Below the pieces are notes generated by a model. It did not search any database, was not told the DNA's origin, and saw nothing but the letters and a program-made list of their open reading frames with translations. This document shows, one piece after another, positions 1-6,474 of a DNA stretch of 6,975 bases. The stretch is from Clostridia bacterium. GTDB taxonomy: Bacteria; Bacillota; Sulfobacillia; SLMV01. A program made the position numbers and the translations under genes. Positions within the stretch are counted from its first letter, which is position 1. The number at the start of each line of letters is the position of its first letter. Location: NCBI GenBank assembly GCA_003554565.1, contig PWGR01000158.1:1-6975 (forward strand), given 5' to 3'.

Positions 1-464
1 CACCACAGCATCGGGGCGGTGGATAGCGCCCACCTCATGGGGTCGGTGCCGGGTCAGAATCTGCCACAGGTCGGCAGTCCTGGGTCACAGCAAGAAATCA
101 CAACCGGGGGCTCTGGCTGGCGAAAGAGTTCAGGAGTGTGGAGATGGAGGCCGCACATTTACCTGGTAGAAGAGGAAGGCAGAGAATCAGCCAGAAATGG
201 ATCAGCAGTAAAATATCCCAGTGGGAATGGACATGACACCTCTTCCGAGTATGTATGTACCGGGGCAATCTGAGCTGCCCTCATTGAGTGATGAATCATA
301 AGGGAAATCAGATTCGCGCCCGGCTATCGTCACCTGTTTTCCCGACATGTGCCATAACAACATGAAGCACGCCACCCATGCGCACAGCCCCACTCGATCC
401 AAACAGGTGGAAAATATAGGGGAGAGATTGTCGCCCCTGATCCGGGTTGGGCGCAAATGCGCAG
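1..464. other. Stretch without a recognisable gene
   Basis: I see no supported gene here. The plus-strand frame open from base 1 to 273 has a biased, low-complexity translation and no family resemblance. On the minus strand, two short stretches read somewhat like protein: an ATG frame at 159-299 (46 codons, no Shine-Dalgarno site) and a frame open from base 84 to the left edge (28 codons, no start codon with a ribosome binding site). The second could belong to a gene or gene remnant continuing beyond the left edge. The minus-strand frame carrying the tail of the Nudix remnant stays open to a TGA at 330-332, but past about 465 it no longer resembles the family. The stretch is best read as decayed or intergenic DNA. 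Confidence 0.5.
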
Positions 465-919
465 TCCGAAAGAAATGATGTGATCCGTTTCCCTGGGCAG
501 ATGATTCAACTCATGGCGCAGGAATGCCGGGCGCAGGTCCAGTTGAGATAAATCTGCGGGAGCAATGCAGTAAAAATACAGTCTGAGACGCTCCTCATCT
601 CCCTCAATCGCGTCCTCTTTGAGCAGCCGGGATCCGGCCAGCCGGCTGCACAGTTAGTGGAGTCCGATCTCCTAGCACCGCCCCCCCCGAAGAAAGTCCC
701 GGCAATCCACAAAAGGCGTCCCACCTCCACATGGCTGCTCATCTCCTCGAACACTTCCCGGCTGAGCGACTCGCGTGAGCTCTTTAAGCTTCACATGACC
801 TCCGGACATCGGCCAAAAATCATCCTGCTCACTCGGATGAATCAATGTACGGCCGCAGCAGAAAAAGACAGCGGCAACCCGAAAATGAGACTCGATGAAT
901 CGCGCTCGATTGTGACCAC
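465..919 (-). pseudogene. Nudix hydrolase remnant, frameshifted
   Basis: Nudix hydrolases cleave nucleoside diphosphates linked to another moiety, using the box G-x5-E-x7-R-E-U-x-E-E-x-G-U. Read on the minus strand, one frame gives FRVAAVFFCCGRTLIH, then DDFWPMSGGHVKLKE (ending at 780). The next frame continues SSRESLSREVFEEM (781 to 740) and VGRLLWIAGTFF (to about 686). Restoring two bases at the GAGCTC at 777-782 gives exact box spacing, with Ser where the box Gly should be. After a C8 run (681-688, plus strand) and a scrambled stretch, the frame returns with GDEERLRLYFY, then RPAFLRHELNHLP and DHIIS (to about 471). This resembles the C-terminal end of Nudix proteins of the 'DDFW-PGG' type. 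A further one-base shift near 880 would join VVTIERDSSSLIF to RVAAV; the GTG at 917-919 is a possible start. At least three frame changes argue for a dead gene. Sequencing error is the alternative, mainly at the C8 run. Confidence 0.72.
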
Positions 920-972
920 AGGACATACCCCTTCCAGTGCATTGCCGGTCAGGTCATAAACCCCTGCAGAAC

Positions 973-2568
973 TCAAGCATCCTGCGCCCGCAGGACTTTG
1001 CCGGGGCTCGCCTGAGTGGACTTGCCGTCCTGCACGACGATCTCACCATTGACAATTACGGTGGCAATGCCCTCCGGGAACTGTCGCGGATTCTCGTAGG
1101 TGGCGCGATCCCGTACACGCGAAAAGTCAAATAGTACCATATCGGCCCAGAACCCGGTTCTCAGCATTCCCCTCCGCGTCAGCCCCAATCTCTGTGCCGG
1201 GAAGCTGGTCATGCGGCGCACAGCATCCTCCAGGGTCAGATGCCCCTCCTCCCGCACATATCTTCCCAGGACTCGCGGATAGGAACCGTAAACTCTGGGA
1301 TGAGGCTTTCCGCCCAAGATCCCGTCGGTGCATACCATCTGGGAGGGGTGGCGCATTATCGTTGCCACGTCAGGTTCTGACATGAGGTGTGTTATCATAC
1401 CGACAGCATTATCCTCCTCCAGCATCAGGTCCATGGCCGCATCGGCAGGATGCACACCGCGGGCGGCACCAATGTCTTCCAGACTCCGACCTACCCAACG
1501 CTCATTTCGCCTTGAACGCACGGAGCTGACTATGACCCCGTCCCAGCCAGCATAATCAGCCATGTTCTCCCATCCCGATGTCTCCGTCTCGATCCATTCC
1601 CTCATGCGGGCACGAGCCTCGTTGTCCCCTAACCGCTGGAGGAGGTGTTCCGATCCCCCAGAATGGGCCCAGGGAGGGAGGATGGCCGAAAGCATGGTGC
1701 TTCCGGCGGTGTATGGATACTGATCAAAGGTCACGTCGATGCCGCCCTCCCGGGCCTCATCGATGGCTTCCAACAATGCATCACGCTTGTGCCAATTTGA
1801 CTTCCCGGCGACTTTCAGGTGGGAAATGTGCAGTGGGGCACCACCCGCAGAGGCAATCTGAACCAGCTCACCGACAGATGCAAGAACCTCGGACCCCTCG
1901 TTCCTTCCATGCACGACGATGAAGCTGCCCTCTTGACCCAGTACCTGCTGCACCTGCACCATCTCATCGGATTCTGCGTAGCAACAAGGAGGATAGACCA
2001 GACCGGTGGAGAGGGCGAAAGCGCCTTCCTGCAGTGATCGCCTGACAAGAGAGCAAATCGTCTGCATCTCATCGGCAGTGGGAAGTCTATCGTGAGATCC
2101 GTTCATAGCTATCAACCTGATGTTCCCGTACGGCACATAGGTACACACATTCACCGACAGCGGTTGTTCATCCAGTGCGTCCAGGAAGCCGCCGAGGCTC
2201 TGCCAGTTCCACGGAACATCAGGATCCCCCAGCAGCCCCGCCAGCAGTTTCCTACAATGAGGTACATGCTCGGGCTCCACCGGCGCCGGGGCAATGCCGT
2301 CCTGGCCCAACACCTCCGTGGTGATTCCCTGCATGATCTTGGGCACAGACTGTGGCTCGACCAAAAGCATCAGATCTGAGTGACTGTGTGTGTCAATGAA
2401 CCCGGGGGCCACGACCAGACCCCCGGCATCAATCGTCCTCCGTGCTCGCCCGTGGATTGTGGGTCCGATGCAGGCAATCTTGCCTCCCTCGAGTGCCACA
2501 TCGCCATAAAACCACGGATTGCCGGTTCCATCGACGATGCGTCCTCCTCTGATGAGCAGATCGTACAT
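973..2568 (-). CDS. N-acyl-D-amino-acid deacylase (D-aminoacylase) family amidohydrolase
   Basis: Predicted 531-residue cytoplasmic zinc-dependent amidohydrolase that removes the acyl group from N-acyl-D-amino acids, or cleaves a related amide. Visible features: the small beta-sandwich start (MYDLLIRGGRIVDGTGNP), PGFIDTHSHSD with metal ligands H61 and H63, STGLVYPPCCYAESDE (about 187-202), H220 in HGRNE, H250 in HISHLK, DQYPYTAGSTMLSAILPPW (282-300), catalytic-type D415 in CTDG, and the family-typical PRVLGRYVREEG and C-terminal ADMVLFD. H220 and H250 have the same numbers as the zinc ligands of the Alcaligenes D-aminoacylase. The usual zinc ligand Cys96 (GNCG) is replaced by Asp90 in GQDG. 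The ATG at 2566-2568 was chosen because AGGGAGG (2574-2580) sits 5 nt upstream and the protein then starts like its family; the frame extends 26 codons further up to a GTG without support. The gene lies 118 nt after the amidohydrolase. Family assignment is firm; acyl group and amino acid specificity are unknown. Confidence 0.93.
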   Translation of the reverse strand: MYDLLIRGGRIVDGTGNPWFYGDVALEGGKIACIGPTIHGRARRTIDAGGLVVAPGFIDTHSHSDLMLLVEPQSVPKIMQGITTEVLGQDGIAPAPVEPEHVPHCRKLLAGLLGDPDVPWNWQSLGGFLDALDEQPLSVNVCTYVPYGNIRLIAMNGSHDRLPTADEMQTICSLVRRSLQEGAFALSTGLVYPPCCYAESDEMVQVQQVLGQEGSFIVVHGRNEGSEVLASVGELVQIASAGGAPLHISHLKVAGKSNWHKRDALLEAIDEAREGGIDVTFDQYPYTAGSTMLSAILPPWAHSGGSEHLLQRLGDNEARARMREWIETETSGWENMADYAGWDGVIVSSVRSRRNERWVGRSLEDIGAARGVHPADAAMDLMLEEDNAVGMITHLMSEPDVATIMRHPSQMVCTDGILGGKPHPRVYGSYPRVLGRYVREEGHLTLEDAVRRMTSFPAQRLGLTRRGMLRTGFWADMVLFDFSRVRDRATYENPRQFPEGIATVIVNGEIVVQDGKSTQASPGKVLRAQDA

Positions 2569-2573
2569 ACCAA

Positions 2574-2580
2574 CCTCCCT
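2574..2580 (-). promoter_or_regulatory. Ribosome binding site of the D-aminoacylase gene
   Basis: AGGGAGG on the minus strand, 5 nt before the ATG at 2566-2568. It decides the start in favour of this ATG over the upstream in-frame GTG at 2644-2646. Confidence 0.8.
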
Positions 2581-2657
2581 AACAGGATTCCTGCCTCCAG
2601 TGCTACCTCGACTCATGGTTTGCGGGCACCGAACTGGATCTGACACAGCTGCATATG

Positions 2658-2677
2658 TGATACGCGCACGTGTATCA
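2658..2677. repeat. Short inverted repeat between the two amidohydrolase genes
   Basis: TGATAC (2658-2663) is repeated inverted as GTATCA (2672-2677) around an 8-nt centre, GCGCACGT, which can add a G-T wobble and two C-G pairs. It begins about 9 nt after the TAA stop of the upstream amidohydrolase. There is no T-tract on either side, so it could be a weak terminator, an RNA processing hairpin or a protein-binding palindrome; chance is also possible at this length. Confidence 0.35.
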
Positions 2678-2686
2678 GCTCAGATA

Positions 2687-4114
2687 TTACTCATCATAGC
2701 GGGGAAGTGCACGGGGTGCCAAGCGATGAAGCGGGGTACCATCAGCGCGATGGGTAATTCGTTCCCACAGATTCTCGCACACTTTCTGGATGTCCGCCGC
2801 AAGACGCTCCTCATCCGCCCCGAGAACTCTCCCGTCCCGTACAACCGTCTCTCCCCCAACCATCACTCTGTCCACATCAGATCCTGTGGCAGAATACAGG
2901 AGCGTGATGACAGGATCATAGACCGGCAGCAGATCGAGATTCGTCACGTCCACAAACACGAGATCGGCCGCACAACCCGGGGCAATTCTACCGAGATCAG
3001 GACGGCGGAGGCCGCGTGCCCCGGCGGTGGTAGCGACATCAAGGACGCTAGAAGCTGAATATCCAGTGGCCCCTTCCTCTGCTGCTTTTGCCATGGTCAG
3101 AGCTGATCGCATTTCCGCCAGCATATCCTGGGGTGCAAGATCTGTACCCAGACCGACATTAACCCCGGCGGCCTCATATCGGGGTAAGGATTCAAAGATC
3201 TCGCCCATAGTCATGCGGATCCAGGGGCAGTGAGCAACTGTGGCATCAGAAGAGCCCAGTATTTCCAGGTCACCTCCGGAGTCATCACCGAGAGCGGAAT
3301 GATGGGAGAGATAGATTCCATGTGCGATGATGAGGCGCTCATTGAGCAGACCTGTCTCATCCAGCAGCTGGATCGGGGTGATGCCGTGTCTGTTCATGAC
3401 ATGCCGGTACTCCGCGACATGCTGTGCGGCATGGGTGGTCATGCCCACGTCCAGATCCTCCGCGAGTTCTGCAGTGCGCTCGAGCATCTCTACGGAACAG
3501 GTCTCTACCTGCTCGGGACCCAGAAGCACCCGCAGGCGCCCGTCGGCCCCGCCATCGTGTTCCGCGATGAAATCCAGGGTCTGCTGCAGGCGCCTCTCCC
3601 CCTGTTCAACATTCCACCGGTAATGCCGGCGTCCGGCCTCATCCGCAGTCCACGAGGCCTCCCGGTACCCAGGCGCGACATAGGCTCGGATGCCTGTTCT
3701 CTCGATGGTGGGCACCAGAACATCAGGATATGCGAGGCTCACCAACACCGCAGTGGTGCTTCCCTTGCGGAGCAGCTCCCAGACCGCATATTCGGAGATC
3801 ACAGACTCCTCTTCCTCCGTAACCTCATCATACAGTGCCCATGTCAGCCATAGGCCAGCATACTGAGGAGGCCCAGTACGTTCCTCCCGCATGCTCCGCA
3901 TCAGAGGTGTTGAGATGGGATGGGCATGTATATTGACCAGACCGGGCATCACCATCATTCCGCCCGCATCAATCCATTCATCGACGTTGCCAGTGTAGTC
4001 ACTGCCTACATGCGTTATGATTCCATCCTCAATAATGATATGGCCGTTTTCTAGCAGGTTGTGTCGCTCACCATCGTGAGCAATAATGTACTGCCCCCGG
4101 ATTCCCTTGCGCAC
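2687..4114 (-). CDS. Metal-dependent amidohydrolase (COG0402, MTA/SAH deaminase-like)
   Basis: Predicted cytoplasmic amidohydrolase-superfamily enzyme of the deaminase/chlorohydrolase group, 475 residues from the chosen start. All core metal-site motifs are visible: MPGLVNIHAHP (H63, H65), THAAQ (H228), AHGIYLS (H265), VAHCPW (H295) and GLGTD (D325), followed by the family-typical GRIAPGCAADLVFVD. The Glu that normally follows the third His in deaminases (H-x-x-E) is Gln231 here. Two GTG starts are possible. The one at 4112-4114 gives MRKGIRGQYIIAHDG, the usual distance to the first strand, and has AGGGAGG 11 nt upstream. The one at 4154-4156 adds 14 residues and has only GAGG, 4 nt upstream. 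I prefer the first, with moderate certainty. The gene follows the M20-like gene across a 201-nt gap containing a strong hairpin. The substrate cannot be told; family members act on S-adenosylhomocysteine, guanine, triazines and others. Confidence 0.9.
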   Translation of the reverse strand: MRKGIRGQYIIAHDGERHNLLENGHIIIEDGIITHVGSDYTGNVDEWIDAGGMMVMPGLVNIHAHPISTPLMRSMREERTGPPQYAGLWLTWALYDEVTEEEESVISEYAVWELLRKGSTTAVLVSLAYPDVLVPTIERTGIRAYVAPGYREASWTADEAGRRHYRWNVEQGERRLQQTLDFIAEHDGGADGRLRVLLGPEQVETCSVEMLERTAELAEDLDVGMTTHAAQHVAEYRHVMNRHGITPIQLLDETGLLNERLIIAHGIYLSHHSALGDDSGGDLEILGSSDATVAHCPWIRMTMGEIFESLPRYEAAGVNVGLGTDLAPQDMLAEMRSALTMAKAAEEGATGYSASSVLDVATTAGARGLRRPDLGRIAPGCAADLVFVDVTNLDLLPVYDPVITLLYSATGSDVDRVMVGGETVVRDGRVLGADEERLAADIQKVCENLWERITHRADGTPLHRLAPRALPRYDE

Positions 4115-4125
4115 AAAGCACTCAC

Positions 4126-4132
4126 CCTCCCT
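4126..4132 (-). promoter_or_regulatory. Ribosome binding site favouring the GTG start at 4112-4114
   Basis: AGGGAGG on the minus strand, 11 nt before the GTG at 4112-4114. The spacing is long, but the M20-like gene in this window shows the same 11-nt spacing before its ATG. The alternative GTG at 4154-4156 has only a GAGG. Confidence 0.5.
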
Positions 4133-4258
4133 GATTTGAACCTTCGATCTCCCCACTCAACCTCGCAGATACGGGTCACAAACAGGAGAAACCGGCAGGC
4201 GTCTGAGCCCGGACTCGCCATCCACCTGCCCCCTGCGCCAGTGGCTCGCACAATGCAA

Positions 4259-4296
4259 GCGGACGGGCATCTCATTCCTGAGAGAAGCCCGTCCGC
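4259..4296 (-). terminator. Nested hairpin after the M20-like gene
   Basis: GCGGACGGGC (4259-4268) and GCCCGTCCGC (4287-4296) form a perfect 10-bp outer stem. Inside it, TCTCA (4270-4274) pairs with TGAGA (4279-4283). On the minus-strand transcript the loop reads GGAA, a GNRA-type tetraloop, which suggests the structure works as RNA in that direction. It starts about 19 nt after the stop codon of the M20-like gene. The bases that follow on the transcript (TTGCATTGTG) are only weakly U-rich, so termination may be partial, or the hairpin may protect or process the message. Confidence 0.55.
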
Positions 4297-4315
4297 GTTC
4301 GGCCATCCTCGTCTT

Positions 4316-5512
4316 TCAGCCTAACCAGTTGACTATCATGTTGGCCAGAATGTTGACCTCATCCCAGGCATCACTCAGGGGCACCAGATCCTCCCCCAGC
4401 AGGCCGTCTCCGGCCCCGGCACCCCATTGAACGGTGGGAATACCCAATGCGCAGGGCCCACCGGCGTCAAAAGCCCCGGGTTTATGCACGACGTCGGGCT
4501 TTTCACCGCGAACCTCCTCCTGTGCACGGCTCAACCTGGAGACAATCGGCGCATCCGGGTCCACTTCTGCAGGCAGCATGTGCACCCCCCGCTCCACCTC
4601 AATATCAAACGGTGACATGTCACCGATGGCTTCCCGGATCTCGTCCACTGCCTCGTCTATATCATCACCGGGCAGGAGTCTCCGGTCTACCGTAATCTTC
4701 GCGTATTCCGGCAGAGTGTGAGGTGCCAGCGGCCAGTACACGACCTGATACGGGACAGCGTGCTGTCCACCCAGCTCCGGGTGGGTCTTGGTGAACTCCA
4801 TGGCCTTAATCCGGTTGATTACTTCATTTGCACCATCAATTGCACTGTGGCCATTCCATGGAGCACTCGAGTGAGCCGCCTTACCATGTACGTGGACATA
4901 TACGTCCACCCGCCCCCGGTTGCCGACAGAAATGTTCAGACCACCGAGAAGGAGCAAACCGTATTGCGGCTTGGGGTCCAGCTTCGGGATGATGGCCTCT
5001 GAACACTCGTGACTGCTTCTACCTTCATTGTTAATGGCAAAATATAGGGTTCCCCGCAGCTGAACTCCGGAGTCCTTGATGGCCTTTAGAACCGTCATCA
5101 TGGCCGCCTGGTGCAGCTTGTTCTGAGTCACTCCCTGACCGAAAATGCATGGCTCATCAAATACATGCTCCGGGGCGTGCGCGATCCGCGGCACAAAGGG
5201 ATCCTCCATGAGATTCTGATGCTGCGTCGGGGTGTAGGCCTGAATCAGAAGTGATTCATCCTTCTCGCCCGATCCCATTTTGACGACAATCTGATTCAGG
5301 GGCATCTCCAGAATCTCATAAATGCCCGCGTCCTCCATCATGGGGCGAAGGACGTTCTGAACATAGTGAACCAGCTTGGGATCATCCGGAGCAATCAATG
5401 TCTCCGGGCCCAATGGAACCTCGGTAGGCACCTCGATCAGGTCCCGGAGCATTTCAATGAAGAAATCTCTATCCAGATGATCAGTTACCTGGCGCAGGTG
5501 TTCAGCACTCAT
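4316..5512 (-). CDS. M20-fold peptidase/amidohydrolase homologue with altered metal site
   Basis: 398-residue protein with the M20 (ArgE/DapE/carboxypeptidase G2) layout. The catalytic-domain start runs LRDLIEVPTEVP; about 120-170 align with the metal-binding segment; the dimerisation (lid) domain has GKAAHSSAPWNGHSAI (210-225); the catalytic domain resumes with GAFDAGGPCALGIPTVQWG (346-364). Such enzymes normally use two zinc ions to hydrolyse an amide bond. By alignment from memory, the usual GHxD is AYTP (92-95), the bridging Asp of GRGxxDxKG is Gln130 (GQGVTQNK), the Glu-Glu pair is Asn162-Glu163, the next Glu falls in LLGGLN, and the C-terminal His is Leu371. Only one usual ligand remains clear. 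It may be a distinct subfamily with different chemistry, or a non-catalytic binder. The ATG at 5510-5512 was chosen; GGAGGG lies upstream, and the longer frame starts at an unlikely TTG (5537-5539). Confidence 0.85.
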   Translation of the reverse strand: MSAEHLRQVTDHLDRDFFIEMLRDLIEVPTEVPLGPETLIAPDDPKLVHYVQNVLRPMMEDAGIYEILEMPLNQIVVKMGSGEKDESLLIQAYTPTQHQNLMEDPFVPRIAHAPEHVFDEPCIFGQGVTQNKLHQAAMMTVLKAIKDSGVQLRGTLYFAINNEGRSSHECSEAIIPKLDPKPQYGLLLLGGLNISVGNRGRVDVYVHVHGKAAHSSAPWNGHSAIDGANEVINRIKAMEFTKTHPELGGQHAVPYQVVYWPLAPHTLPEYAKITVDRRLLPGDDIDEAVDEIREAIGDMSPFDIEVERGVHMLPAEVDPDAPIVSRLSRAQEEVRGEKPDVVHKPGAFDAGGPCALGIPTVQWGAGAGDGLLGEDLVPLSDAWDEVNILANMIVNWLG

Positions 5513-5518
5513 ATGAGT
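5507..5518. repeat. Perfect palindrome over the start codon of the M20-like gene
   Basis: ACTCATATGAGT is a perfect 12-nt palindrome centred on the ATG at 5510-5512. It lies between the Shine-Dalgarno site (GGAGGG, 5523-5528) and the coding start. It could be an operator or could fold over the start codon, but a single 12-nt palindrome may be chance. Confidence 0.3.
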
Positions 5519-5522
5519 ATTT

Positions 5523-5528
5523 CCCTCC
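5523..5528 (-). promoter_or_regulatory. Ribosome binding site of the M20-like gene
   Basis: GGAGGG on the minus strand. Its GGAGG core ends 11 nt before the ATG at 5510-5512. The spacing is longer than usual, but no nearer in-frame start exists. Confidence 0.6.
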
Positions 5529-5580
5529 AGACTTCTCAATGTATTTATCGTCTTCAGCAGCCGCTTACAGCTACCCCTTT

Positions 5581-5621
5581 AGCCGGGGCGGCCACATCAC
5601 TCCGATGTAACCACCCCGGCT
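5581..5621 (-). terminator. Nested hairpin after the nitroreductase gene
   Basis: AGCCGGGGCGG (5581-5591) pairs with CCACCCCGGCT (5611-5621) over 11 positions with one mismatch. Inside, ACATC (5594-5598) pairs with GATGT (5604-5608) around a 5-nt loop. It begins 6 nt after the TGA of the nitroreductase gene. On the minus-strand transcript it is followed by AAAGGGGTAG, so there is no U-tract. The build (GC-rich outer stem, 5-bp inner stem, small loop) is like that of the hairpin at 4259-4296. It may be a U-less terminator or a processing or stability element. A competing short pairing of the CCCC at 5574-5577 with the GGGG at 5585-5588 is possible. Confidence 0.5.
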
Positions 5622-5627
5622 CAATTG

Positions 5628-6443
5628 TCACTTGGGATTCATCAGCGTCTCTTTGACATCGATCCTCGCCGGAGGTGTTACCTCCTCATCCGGCCAGCCG
5701 AGAGCAACGCACGTGACCAGATCGATGTAGTCCGGCACGTCGAAGTGCTCCCGCAGCTTCTTTGTCTGGGCCTCCCGGAAGGTTCCCCAGCAGGCGCCTA
5801 AACCGAATGCATGCGCCATGAGCACGATGTTCTGCACTGCGGCACCACAGTCCAGAAGGCGATTGTGCTCCGGAACATGTGGGTTGGCCTCGTAGATGCG
5901 AGAATCCTGGCCTGCTATTATCAGGGCTTTGTAGCCAGAGACATCGACATTGATCAGATCCAATTCTTCCTCCGTACGCAGAACCAGAAATCGCAGCGAC
6001 TGAAGGTTACACGCATGCGGCGCCCACAGCGCGGCCCGCAGCATATGCTGGATCAGTTGCTCATCCACCTCATCGTCAGTAAACTGACGTATCGATCTCC
6101 GGGCGAATATGAGGTCCTCGGCGACCCTCATTTCACCCTCTTCGTACGGCCGGGGAACTGAAAGGTCCAGATCGGGCTGTCGCCCCTTCCTCACTTCTTC
6201 TGCGGCGCAGAGCAGCTTCTTGGCCCACTGAATGTCGGGCAGATCCTCGGGTAGTTCCCGCTCGCGCCAGACATCCAGCAGCTCCCTGACCTGCTTCCCT
6301 ACCTCGGGACTCAATGTCTCGTCCCCAAATATCGCCGGGTAGAGAAAAATCTCGACGGTGTGGTGCGTTCTCTCCCGGATAATCGATCGCAGTACATCCG
6401 GGTCAAGATTCAGCAGCTCCTCTTTGTCTCTATTGTTGGGCAT
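5628..6443 (-). CDS. Nitroreductase-family flavoprotein
   Basis: Predicted FMN-dependent oxidoreductase of the nitroreductase fold, 271 residues, cytoplasmic. The fold begins near residue 105: RRSIRQFTDDEV (115-126) is the phosphate-binding Arg motif, AALWAPHACNLQSLRFLVL (137-155) matches the family A-P-S-x-x-N-x-Q-P-W-x-F segment, and DCGAAVQNIVLMAHAFGLGACWG (198-220) and VALGWPDEE (246-254) are the usual C-terminal motifs. The Gln-Pro-Trp normally found is Gln-Ser-Leu here. About 100 residues precede the fold; typical members are 170-220 residues long, so this is an N-terminal extension, largely charged and apparently helical, with no known domain that I recognise. The ATG at 6441-6443 has AAGGAG 7 nt upstream; the longer frame to 6530 would overlap the upstream gene and lacks support. 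It follows the membrane protein gene by 31 nt, so co-transcription is likely. The natural substrate is unknown; a redox step on a ring or nitro compound is possible. Confidence 0.88.
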   Translation of the reverse strand: MPNNRDKEELLNLDPDVLRSIIRERTHHTVEIFLYPAIFGDETLSPEVGKQVRELLDVWRERELPEDLPDIQWAKKLLCAAEEVRKGRQPDLDLSVPRPYEEGEMRVAEDLIFARRSIRQFTDDEVDEQLIQHMLRAALWAPHACNLQSLRFLVLRTEEELDLINVDVSGYKALIIAGQDSRIYEANPHVPEHNRLLDCGAAVQNIVLMAHAFGLGACWGTFREAQTKKLREHFDVPDYIDLVTCVALGWPDEEVTPPARIDVKETLMNPK

Positions 6444-6450
6444 GGCAGAT

Positions 6451-6456
6451 CTCCTT
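6451..6456 (-). promoter_or_regulatory. Ribosome binding site of the nitroreductase gene
   Basis: AAGGAG on the minus strand, 7 nt before the ATG at 6441-6443, in the 31-nt gap after the membrane protein gene. It sets the start at this ATG rather than at codons inside the upstream gene. Confidence 0.8.
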
Positions 6457-6474
6457 CCGTTCAGGGCAGCCGCC

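Noticed and set aside
19..273. Plus-strand 84-codon frame near the left end
   Set aside because: It is rich in Gly, Ser and Gln with no hydrophobic core pattern, has no good ribosome binding site, and shows no family resemblance.
159..299. Minus-strand 46-codon frame starting with ATG
   Set aside because: It has no Shine-Dalgarno site and no recognisable motif, and is too short to support without homologues.
506..754. The minus-strand 82-codon frame as a complete small gene
   Set aside because: Its first part is the second half of the Nudix box and the rest is out-of-frame sequence, so it is a piece of the frameshifted remnant.
2569..2646. 26-residue N-terminal extension of the D-aminoacylase from a GTG
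   Set aside because: The internal ATG at 2566-2568 has a strong ribosome binding site and begins exactly where family members begin. The extension has no support.
2519..3853. Long plus-strand open frames (2519-3058 and 3230-3853)
   Set aside because: They lie opposite the D-aminoacylase and amidohydrolase genes, whose motifs are unmistakable. The antisense translations show no family features.
4157..4258. Possible promoter for the amidohydrolase gene downstream of the hairpin (TTGCAT near 4252-4257)
   Set aside because: No matching -10 element at a suitable distance could be found.
5529..5580. AT-rich GATAAATACAT stretch as a promoter for the M20-like gene
   Set aside because: A -10-like TAAATAC is present, but no credible -35 element lies upstream of it.
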